Both the position numbers and the translations under genes were made by a program. From positions 1 to 6,365 of the forward strand of contig JASHSX010000053.1 of NCBI GenBank assembly GCA_030040865.1: a stretch of DNA of 6,365 nucleotides, in the 5' to 3' direction. Numbering within the stretch: the stretch's first letter is position 1; each line of letters opens with the position of its first letter. Positions 1-4,524 of this stretch are shown piece after piece. The DNA comes from Thermoplasmata archaeon. Its GTDB lineage: Archaea > Thermoplasmatota > Thermoplasmata > Lutacidiplasmatales > UBA184. Below the pieces are notes generated by a model, which was given only the letters and a program-made list of their open reading frames with translations, ran no database searches and had not been told where the DNA came from.

Positions 1-2633
1 GGGATCTCGAAGCGGTCCTCCTGGCCGCCCGGGTACTTCCGCTCCTCGCCGCGGTACGTCCTAAAGAAGGACGAACGTCCGAGCCCGCGGTCGATCGAGC
101 CCTTCGAGAAGACGAGGGCGTCCTGCATGTTGTACCCCTCGTAGGAGAGCACCGCCACGACGAAGTTCTGGCCGGCGGGGCGCTCGGTGAAGTGGACGTA
201 GCGCATCGTCTGCGTCTGCAGCAGGGGGCCCTGCGGGTAGTGGAGCAGGTGGCCCCGCGTGTCGGGGCGGCGACGGTAGTTGACCGACTCGACGCCGAGC
301 GCCTGCTTCGCCATCCCCGAGCCCATCGTGTTGCGCGGGGCGGCGTTGTGCTCGGGATACGGGATGAGCCCCGTGCAGACCCCGAGGATCAGGTTCGGGT
401 CGATCTCGAGGTGGGAGTGGCGGTCGGTGATCAGGTTCGACGTCGGGAACTCGTTGTGGCAGAACCCGCACTCGATCGTCGCCTGGTCCCGCTTGTCGCC
501 CATCGAGATCCAGCGCAGGTCGCCGCGCGACAGCGCCTTCGCGCACTTCGGGCAACGGTCGGGCGGGACGAACGGGTCGACGGCGATGAGCGAGTCCTCC
601 TCCTCCTCGGCGTCGACCCACTCGATCTTCCCCTGCCGGACCAAGTCGCTGAAGGAGAGCGTGCCGCGGGCGAGCTCATCCAGGTCGGAGCGGGAGACCC
701 GGGGGACCCCGTTCTTGACGACCACGAGGGGCCGCCGGAGGCGGCCCGGGTCGCAATGGACGATCACCTCGTTCATCTCGTCGTCGTAGCGGACGTTGAT
801 CTCGTAGGTGTGGTCCGCGAGCGTCGGGGAGAGCGTGCCGGTCCGGCGCCGCTCCCGGATCTCCTTCACGAGGTCGAGCGGCTGGGAGTGGAGACCGATC
901 AGGTTCCCGTTGACGTAGACCCGGGCCGCGCGCTTCCCCTTCGGGGCCGACGACTCCTGGAACACCTCGGGCCCGATCTCGCGCGTGTTGAGGTCGCGGA
1001 GGATCAGGGTCACCTCTTCCTCGTCGGCGCCCTCGGAGACGTCGACGCAGAGGGCGTAGTTCTTCACGAGGCCGCAGTTCTGGCCCTCGGGCGTCTCGTT
1101 CGGACAGAGTCGCCCCCACTGCGTGGGGTGGAGGTCGCGGGCCTCGAAGTGCGGCTGGCTGCGGGTGAGGGGACTCGTGACCCGCCGAAGGTGGCTGATC
1201 GTGGACATGTGGCTCGTCCGGTCGAGCACCTGGCTCACGCCGGCGCGGCCGCCGACCCAGTTGCCCGTCGCGAGGGCGTGCACGAGCCGCTGCGTGAGCA
1301 GGTCCGGCCGGATCGCGCTCGCGATCCGAAGGTCCTTCTTCCGGGCGAACGACCGCTCGAGCTGGTACTTGAGGTCCTTCAAGAGCAGCGAGAACGCGAC
1401 GCGGAAGAGGTCCTCCATGAGGTCCCCCGCGAGCTTGAGCCGCTTGTTCGCGTAGTGGTCCTTGTCGTCCTCTCCGCGCACTTTGAGGTGGAGCTCGAGT
1501 ACCGTCCGCGCCATGCGCGCGAGATAGAGGGCCTTCTTGAGACGGTCCGGCTTCGTGTCGCCCAGGTGGGGGAGCAGCGACCGGTCGAGGATGCCGTCCA
1601 CCTTCCTCTGACGGTACTCCTTCGCCTGACCCGTCGCGAACTTCTTCTCGAGGAAGACGAGGGCGTCCTCCGTGGAGAGGATCCCCTCGGGCGGGTACAG
1701 CTTCTTCGAGACGCACTCCTCCAGGTTGACGTTCAGGAGGTGCTTCATCGTCTGGACGAACGGCTCGTCCAGCGGGAGGAGCTCGCCCAGGACCGCCTGG
1801 AAGATCTCCTCGTCGTTCTTCATCCCGAGGGCCTTCATCAGGATCACGAGCGGGATCTGGCCGCTCGCCGTCGGGACCGACACCTGGAGGACCCCGTCCT
1901 TCTTCTTCTCGACGACGGTGAGCGACCGGTAGCCGCCGCGCTGGCTGAACACCTTGGCGCTCTCGATCGGCGTGCCGTAACGCTCGTTGAACTCGGCGAA
2001 GATCCGGTTCGGCGCGAGGTCCTCGAGACTGATGATGACCCGCTCCGTGCCCCCGATGATCGCGTAGCCGCCCGGGTCGAGCGGGTCCTCGCCGTACTCG
2101 ACGAGCTTCGCGCGGTACTCGTCGTCGGAGAGCCAGATCTGGTCGTCCTCCGAGATCTTGTAGCGGTTCAGGTTGCACGGCCGGCTCTTGACCATGATCG
2201 GAAGATCGCCGATGTGGACGTCCTCGGGCGCCCGCTCGACGCCGTTCTCGACGACGGTGACCTTGAGGTAGATCGGCGCCTGGTACGTGAGGTTCCTCAG
2301 GCGCGCCTCCATCGGGGTGAGCGTCGGCTTCGAGCCCACCGGCTCCTTGACGAACGGCGCTCCGATGAAGATCGTCGGCTCGGCCGACGGGTTCACGTTC
2401 CCGCGCGCGTCGCGCCGGCGACCGACGCGGACGTAGATCGAGCTCTTCGTCTTCTGGACGTCGAGCCGGATCATCCCGCGCTCGGTCGAGTCCTCGCTGA
2501 CCCGAGCGTCGTCGACGATCCGCTGCATCCGCGAGTTCGGATTGTCCTTGGTCGGCAGGAAGTCGTTGAAGCTCGCGAGGTGGTGGTTGACGATCGATCG
2601 CTCCCGGAAGAAGGCGTCCACGATTTCGCGCAT
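1..2633 (-). CDS. rpoB: DNA-directed RNA polymerase subunit B, unsplit archaeal form (3' end cut by window)
   Basis: This is the second-largest subunit of archaeal RNA polymerase, forming one side of the catalytic cleft. The window holds 877 codons from ATG at 2633; family members are about 1100-1200 aa, so the C-terminal quarter is missing. Visible blocks are VDAFFRERSIVNHHLASFND (residues 5-24), DPGGYAIIGGTERV (from D186), GNWVGGRAGVSQVLDR (W459), RLCPNETPEGQNCGL (C510), DAEEEED (from D674), a zinc-ribbon-like insert (C694, C697, C722, C725), HLEIDPNLILGV, and GYNMQDALVFSKGSIDRG near residue 837. The reading frame crosses the point where other euryarchaea split B'' from B', so this is a single B gene. 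The start lies 10 nt after the rpoH stop. No strong Shine-Dalgarno is seen and no other start codon is in frame nearby, so translation is probably coupled to rpoH. Active-site position 837 is Gln where Glu is expected. Confidence 0.97.
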   Translation of the reverse strand, partial: MREIVDAFFRERSIVNHHLASFNDFLPTKDNPNSRMQRIVDDARVSEDSTERGMIRLDVQKTKSSIYVRVGRRRDARGNVNPSAEPTIFIGAPFVKEPVGSKPTLTPMEARLRNLTYQAPIYLKVTVVENGVERAPEDVHIGDLPIMVKSRPCNLNRYKISEDDQIWLSDDEYRAKLVEYGEDPLDPGGYAIIGGTERVIISLEDLAPNRIFAEFNERYGTPIESAKVFSQRGGYRSLTVVEKKKDGVLQVSVPTASGQIPLVILMKALGMKNDEEIFQAVLGELLPLDEPFVQTMKHLLNVNLEECVSKKLYPPEGILSTEDALVFLEKKFATGQAKEYRQRKVDGILDRSLLPHLGDTKPDRLKKALYLARMARTVLELHLKVRGEDDKDHYANKRLKLAGDLMEDLFRVAFSLLLKDLKYQLERSFARKKDLRIASAIRPDLLTQRLVHALATGNWVGGRAGVSQVLDRTSHMSTISHLRRVTSPLTRSQPHFEARDLHPTQWGRLCPNETPEGQNCGLVKNYALCVDVSEGADEEEVTLILRDLNTREIGPEVFQESSAPKGKRAARVYVNGNLIGLHSQPLDLVKEIRERRRTGTLSPTLADHTYEINVRYDDEMNEVIVHCDPGRLRRPLVVVKNGVPRVSRSDLDELARGTLSFSDLVRQGKIEWVDAEEEEDSLIAVDPFVPPDRCPKCAKALSRGDLRWISMGDKRDQATIECGFCHNEFPTSNLITDRHSHLEIDPNLILGVCTGLIPYPEHNAAPRNTMGSGMAKQALGVESVNYRRRPDTRGHLLHYPQGPLLQTQTMRYVHFTERPAGQNFVVAVLSYEGYNMQDALVFSKGSIDRGLGRSSFFRTYRGEERKYPGGQEDRFEI

Positions 2634-2643
2634 GGAAAGTGAT

Positions 2644-2976
2644 CTAGTCCCCCCCGATCGAGTCGACGATGACCCGGTACGCCGTCGCCTCGCCCGCGGT
2701 CAGGCTCGGACGCCGGATCCGGACGATGCGGCCCGCGAGGGGCTCGTGGGCGTCGCGCATCGCGGAGAACTTGGGATCCGTCTGGAGCCCCGGGTCGGTC
2801 GCGAGGATCTTCGGAAGGCGCTCCACCGGCGTGTTGAGCTCCTGGAGCACCTTGCGCGAGTCGTCCTCGGAGAGGACCTCGTGGGGCGGCGCCAGGTGGT
2901 GGGCGACGAACGGACGCGTCGACGGGGGCTTCGCGTCCGCGCGCTTCTTCGTGCGACGGGCCGGCGACGGGCTCAT
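2644..2976 (-). CDS. rpoH: DNA-directed RNA polymerase subunit H
   Basis: Small archaeal RNA polymerase subunit, the counterpart of the C-terminal domain of eukaryotic Rpb5, which sits at the downstream DNA jaw. The product is 110 aa. Family signatures are HHLAPPHEVLSEDD (26-39), LPKILATDP (54-62) and IVRIRRPSLTAGEATAYRVI (84-103). The frame is open further upstream, through the tRNA gene, but ATG 2976 is chosen because a perfect GGAGGT site lies 4 nt before it and the family start is close by. The protein is longer than typical RpoH (about 75-85 aa): there is a basic, proline-containing N-terminal extension (residues 1-22) and roughly 8-10 extra residues between the DP motif and the IVRI strand. 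The order rpoH then rpoB is the usual archaeal one; a tRNA-Lys directly upstream is less usual. Confidence 0.95.
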   Translation of the reverse strand: MSPSPARRTKKRADAKPPSTRPFVAHHLAPPHEVLSEDDSRKVLQELNTPVERLPKILATDPGLQTDPKFSAMRDAHEPLAGRIVRIRRPSLTAGEATAYRVIVDSIGGD

Positions 2977-2980
2977 CGGT

Positions 2981-2986
2981 ACCTCC
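2981..2986 (-). promoter_or_regulatory. Shine-Dalgarno site of rpoH
   Basis: GGAGGT lies 4 nt upstream of ATG 2976 and is a full match to the archaeal 16S anti-Shine-Dalgarno. It decides the rpoH start over the longer open frame that runs back through the tRNA gene. It falls inside the 21-nt gap left after the tRNA 3' end. Confidence 0.8.
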
Positions 2987-3011
2987 GCGGCTCGGAACGG
3001 GCCCGGGGGGA

Positions 3012-3049
3012 CGTCCGGAGCGGCCTCGCCGCACCGGCGGGCCGGCTCG
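3012..3049 (-). other. Non-canonical tRNA intron in the T-loop, position 59/60 (38 nt)
   Basis: Exon TTCG (54-57, 3055-3052) pairs with intron CGGA (3017-3014) as a 4-bp central helix containing one T-G pair. The bulges are A-A^C (3051-3049) and C-G^T (3013-3011). The outer helix is the T-stem GGGGG/CCCCC, stacked directly. The inner helix is GAGC (3048-3045)/GCTC (3021-3018), a bulged C at 3044, GGCC (3043-3040)/GGCC (3025-3022), a bulged A, then CGCCG (3039-3035)/CGGCG (3031-3027) closed by GTG. Excision restores the consensus T-loop TTCGAAT followed by CCCCC. Confidence 0.9.
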
Positions 3050-3089
3050 TTCGAACCCCCGACCAACTGGTTAAAAGCCAGCTGCTCTT

Positions 3090-3118
3090 TGTAGGGCCGG
3101 CGGGCTGGCCGCACGGCC
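3090..3118 (-). other. Non-canonical tRNA intron in the D-loop (29 nt)
   Basis: Exon bases TAGG (3124-3121) pair with intron bases CCTA (3095-3092), forming a 4-bp central helix. Flanking 3-nt bulges are T-C^G (3120-3118) and C-A^A (3091-3089), each cut after the second base as archaeal tRNA splicing endonuclease does. The intron body folds as GCCG (3117-3114)/CGGC (3099-3096) and GCGG (3112-3109)/CCGC (3103-3100), with a bulged T at 3113 and a 5-nt loop. Splicing leaves an 11-nt D-loop containing G18-G19 and A21. The outer helix is the D-stem, separated by a small internal loop (A14-G15-C16 against A21), so this motif is slightly less strict than the T-loop one. Confidence 0.85.
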
Positions 3119-3172
3119 GACCTAGCTGAGCTACGGGCCCGATTCCGCTCCGAGATCGATGGACCGGACCGC

Positions 3173-3181
3173 CGTATTTCA
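3173..3181 (-). promoter_or_regulatory. Candidate TATA box for tRNA-Lys (and possibly rpoH-rpoB)
   Basis: TGAAATACG lies about 36 nt upstream of the mature tRNA 5' end (3140). With usual archaeal spacing this predicts a start near 3150, giving a short leader for RNase P to remove. It is the only AT-rich stretch in this GC-rich gap. Because only 21 nt separate the tRNA from rpoH, the same promoter could also serve rpoH-rpoB. Confidence 0.45.
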
Positions 3182-3199
3182 ACCTATGCCCGGCTCGAC

Positions 3200-3514
3200 T
3201 CACGGAAAGCTCTCCAGCGTCGAGATGATCGACCAGATCGCCGTTCGACCGTGGGTCGGCAGGTTCGGATCGTTCGCGAGGTCGTCGAGCACGTAGACCG
3301 CGCTCGCGATGCGGACGTCGCGCGGGACGCGCGGCTTCGAGAGCTCCTCCTTCGCCGCCTGGGCGCCGCGGCGGATGTTGCGCGGCACCGACGGGTCGTC
3401 GGCGAGCTCCGAGATCGACTCGAGGATGCGCTTGAACTCGGGGACTTCGGCGTCGGTCCCGGGCGTGGGGCCCGCGACCGCCGCGTCGGAGGAGGGGGCG
3501 GCCGGCGCCGTCAT
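3200..3514 (-). CDS. UPF0147 family protein
   Basis: A 104-aa protein matching the archaeal UPF0147 family, whose function is not known. The conserved region is residues 25-104: PEFKRILESISELADDPSVP, NIRRGAQAAKEEL, then VRIASAVYVLDDLANDPNLP and HGRTAIW. The two similar segments DDPSVPRNIRR (39-49) and NDPNLPTHGR (81-90) give it a two-repeat helical look. Residues 1-24 are an Ala/Pro-rich, probably disordered extension. The start ATG 3514 overlaps the stop of the upstream RAM-domain gene (ATGA, 4 nt), so the two are very likely co-transcribed and translationally coupled. A GGGGAG sequence 11 nt upstream may assist initiation. It ends 59 nt before the tRNA 5' end. Confidence 0.88.
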   Translation of the reverse strand: MTAPAAPSSDAAVAGPTPGTDAEVPEFKRILESISELADDPSVPRNIRRGAQAAKEELSKPRVPRDVRIASAVYVLDDLANDPNLPTHGRTAIWSIISTLESFP

Positions 3515-3852
3515 GCGTGGTGCGGCTCCCCGGCCTCCTTGTAGGCCGTCACGACGAGGAGCGTCTTGGTCTCGCGGATACCGCGCACGCCGGGCAGCCG
3601 GTGCAGGACGAACTCCTTGAGCTCCTCGTACTGGGGGAATCGCACCTTGAGGAAGATGTCGGTGTCGCCGGTGACCAGGAACACGTCGTCGACCTCGGTG
3701 AATTTCGCCACCTCGCTCGCGACCGTGTCGGCCTCCGACGTCTCGACCTTGAGGGCGATGAGCGCGACGACGTGCTCGTCGCCCCACACCTTCGTGAAGG
3801 CGCTCTCGACCGCGCGGCTCACCGGAGGCTTGGCGCCCGTCGACTTTTCCAT
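3511..3852 (-). CDS. Stand-alone Lrp/AsnC ligand-binding (RAM) domain protein
   Basis: A 113-aa protein. Residues 28-104 fit the ligand-binding/oligomerisation domain of Lrp/AsnC regulators: a first strand VVALIALKVE, a helix, VDDVFLVTGDTDIFLKV (54-70) with the G-x-x-D turn of the family, the helix YEELKEFVLHRL, and PGVRGIRETKTLLVV (87-101). The N-terminal DNA-binding helix-turn-helix of full regulators is absent; only about 26 residues precede the domain. Such single-domain proteins are common in archaea and may sense amino acids or pair with full-length Lrp partners. That role is inferred from the family. ATG 3852 is chosen because GGAGG (3867-3863) sits 10 nt upstream. The stop overlaps the UPF0147 start by 4 nt. 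Confidence 0.88.
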   Translation of the reverse strand: MEKSTGAKPPVSRAVESAFTKVWGDEHVVALIALKVETSEADTVASEVAKFTEVDDVFLVTGDTDIFLKVRFPQYEELKEFVLHRLPGVRGIRETKTLLVVTAYKEAGEPHHA

Positions 3853-3862
3853 GGGTTCGATT

Positions 3863-3867
3863 CCTCC
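3863..3867 (-). promoter_or_regulatory. Shine-Dalgarno site of the RAM-domain gene
   Basis: GGAGG, within GAGGAGGAA, lies 10 nt before ATG 3852. The spacing is slightly long but it is the best site present, and it supports this start over the longer open frame beginning near 3927. Confidence 0.6.
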
Positions 3868-3887
3868 TCTTCGAAAGGTACGGTGTC

Positions 3888-3898
3888 CTCTACTCGGA
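3888..3898 (-). promoter_or_regulatory. Weak TATA-like element upstream of the RAM-domain gene
   Basis: TCCGAGTAGAG lies about 40 nt upstream of ATG 3852 in the 71-nt gap. It is a poor TATA match, but it overlaps TAGAGGAC (3892-3885), the same 8-mer found at the stronger TATA box upstream of the next gene (4145-4138). It may be a separate promoter for the RAM/UPF0147 pair. Confidence 0.25.
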
Positions 3899-3923
3899 AA
3901 GCGAATGCCGGGCCCGTCGCGCG

Positions 3924-4097
3924 TCACGCCGTCGGCGCGGACTCGAACTCCTCTTGGAGGTCGTTGATGACCTGATCGATCACAGAGCCCGCCGTGGCGC
4001 CGCGGTACTCGCGGATGCCTCCGGCTTCGCTCGAGACCCGGGCGACGAGCGCCGACGGGCCGCGGAGAAACTCGACACTACAGATGAACTCCTCCAT
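3924..4097 (-). CDS. Small protein of unknown function (57 aa)
   Basis: I do not recognise this protein. From ATG 4097 it is 57 aa: MEEFICSVEFLRGPSALVAR looks like a strand-turn-strand, and SVIDQVINDLQEEFES (38-53) like an amphipathic acidic helix, so a small beta-beta-alpha fold is plausible. There is no signal peptide, membrane segment or metal motif. The in-frame alternatives GTG 4115 and TTG 4133 would add Gly/Pro-rich residues with no better ribosome site, so ATG is preferred; no clear Shine-Dalgarno is seen for any of them. It is the first gene of the minus-strand group, 71 nt before the RAM-domain gene and divergent from purS. The strand and helix pattern and a TATA box at suitable distance argue that it is real. 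Confidence 0.6.
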   Translation of the reverse strand: MEEFICSVEFLRGPSALVARVSSEAGGIREYRGATAGSVIDQVINDLQEEFESAPTA

Positions 4098-4139
4098 GGC
4101 GGCCGGGCCCCCCACCGAGCCGGGGGTTCGCAAAATGGT

Positions 4140-4151
4140 CCTCTATTTAGG
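4140..4151 (-). promoter_or_regulatory. TATA box upstream of the 57-aa gene
   Basis: CCTAAATAGAGG is a good archaeal TATA-like element in otherwise GC-rich DNA, with the purine-rich AAAAG just upstream as a possible BRE. Usual spacing predicts a start near 4121, giving a leader of about 24 nt to ATG 4097. This would exclude the TTG start at 4133. The core CTATTTAG is nearly symmetric, so activity towards purS cannot be excluded. Confidence 0.5.
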
Positions 4152-4214
4152 CTTTTGGGCGCGCGCGGCCGGGGCCCGGGCTTGGCGGCCGGTTCGGGCC
4201 ACCGGCGTGAGTGA

Positions 4215-4225
4215 CCGTTATCTGC
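4215..4225 (+). promoter_or_regulatory. Weak TATA-like candidate for purS-purL
   Basis: CCGTTATCTGC is the only slightly AT-richer spot shortly before purS. It would place transcription start near 4246, only about 8 nt before the TTG start. The match is poor and the call is tentative. Confidence 0.2.
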
Positions 4226-4253
4226 GCTCCGCCGTAGACGACGGGGGGCTTCG

Positions 4254-4520
4254 TTGGGAACCCGCTCGGGACCGGTTCGGGTCGAGATCCGGGTCGAACT
4301 CAAGCCGGGCGTGCTCGACGCGGAAGCGGAGAGCGTCCAGAAGTCGCTGGGCCTTCTTGGCCTCTCGGCCGTGAGCCGGGTCGCGATGGCGCGGATCTAC
4401 GATCTCGAGTTCACGGGAGTCTCGCCCACGGAAGCGAGCCGGCTCGCGCGCGAGGCCGTCGATCGCCTCCTCGCCAATCCGATCATCCACCGGGTCACCG
4501 TCCGTCCCCCCACGCGCTAG
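4254..4520 (+). CDS. purS: Phosphoribosylformylglycinamidine synthase subunit PurS
   Basis: Small structural subunit of the three-part FGAM synthase (PurS, PurQ, PurL), the fourth step of purine synthesis. PurS dimers bridge the glutaminase PurQ and the synthetase PurL. The 88-aa product has the family layout: VRVEIRVELKPGVLDAEAES (8-27), a helix to LGLSAVSRVAMARIYDLEF (35-53), then ASRLAREAVDRLLANPIIH (61-79) and a last strand VTV. Family length is about 80-85 aa. The start is TTG at 4254: a stop (TGA 4212-4214) lies upstream in frame with no ATG or GTG between, and residue 8 already begins the conserved strand. A G-run (4243-4248) before it could act as a weak ribosome site. The stop is 4 nt before purL, indicating one operon. 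Confidence 0.9.
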   Translation: MGTRSGPVRVEIRVELKPGVLDAEAESVQKSLGLLGLSAVSRVAMARIYDLEFTGVSPTEASRLAREAVDRLLANPIIHRVTVRPPTR

Positions 4521-4524
4521 ATCC

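Larger units (their letters stand above)
2998..3140 (-). tRNA. tRNA-Lys (anticodon UUU) interrupted by D-loop and T-loop introns
   Basis: Read from 3140 downward, the exons are: acceptor GGGCCCG (3140-3134), TA, D-stem GCTC (3131-3128) pairing with GAGC (3087-3084), anticodon stem GCTGG (3082-3078) with CCAGT (3070-3066), loop CTTTTAA (anticodon TTT at 3075-3073), variable TGGTC, T-stem GGGGG (3060-3056) with CCCCC (3010-3006), acceptor CGGGCCC (3005-2999), and discriminator G (2998). The acceptor and T-stem pair perfectly only if 3049-3012 is removed, and the D-loop is normal only if 3118-3090 is removed. The spliced product is 76 nt. CCA is not encoded (TTCC follows), so it must be added afterwards. 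The anticodon loop itself has no intron. G73 and the GGGCCCG acceptor suit archaeal tRNA-Lys. The anticodon loop is not palindromic, which fixes the strand. Confidence 0.93.

Noticed and set aside
676..2178. A 500-codon minus-strand open frame in another frame of rpoB.
   Set aside because: It is a Pro/Arg/Gly-rich shadow; the RpoB motifs are all in the overlapping frame that starts at 2633.
192..2642. An 816-codon open frame on the plus strand opposite rpoB.
   Set aside because: It is antisense to well-conserved RpoB codons, Arg/Val/Leu/Asp-rich, with no recognisable domain. Long antisense frames are expected from the codon bias of GC-rich genes.
3040..3090. A tRNA on the plus strand, since TTCGAA is palindromic.
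   Set aside because: The plus-strand loop would be TTAAAAG with anticodon AAA, and there are no matching D-arm or acceptor elements in order. The minus strand gives a complete Lys cloverleaf.
2644..3114. A longer RpoH of 156 aa starting at 3114.
   Set aside because: The extra part is translated from the tRNA gene; ATG 2976 has a perfect Shine-Dalgarno and fits family length better.
3034..3140. A shorter tRNA ending at the nearby CCGGCCCG (3045-3038), without a T-loop intron.
   Set aside because: It leaves the T-stem unpaired (GGGGG against GAGCC), puts a C-C mismatch in the acceptor and leaves the T-arm 3' side too short. The full pairing at 3010-2999 plus the bulge-helix-bulge motif is far better.
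2998..3140. A tRNA pseudogene or decayed fragment.
   Set aside because: All stems are perfectly paired after removal of two inserts with correct splice motifs, which is not expected of decay.
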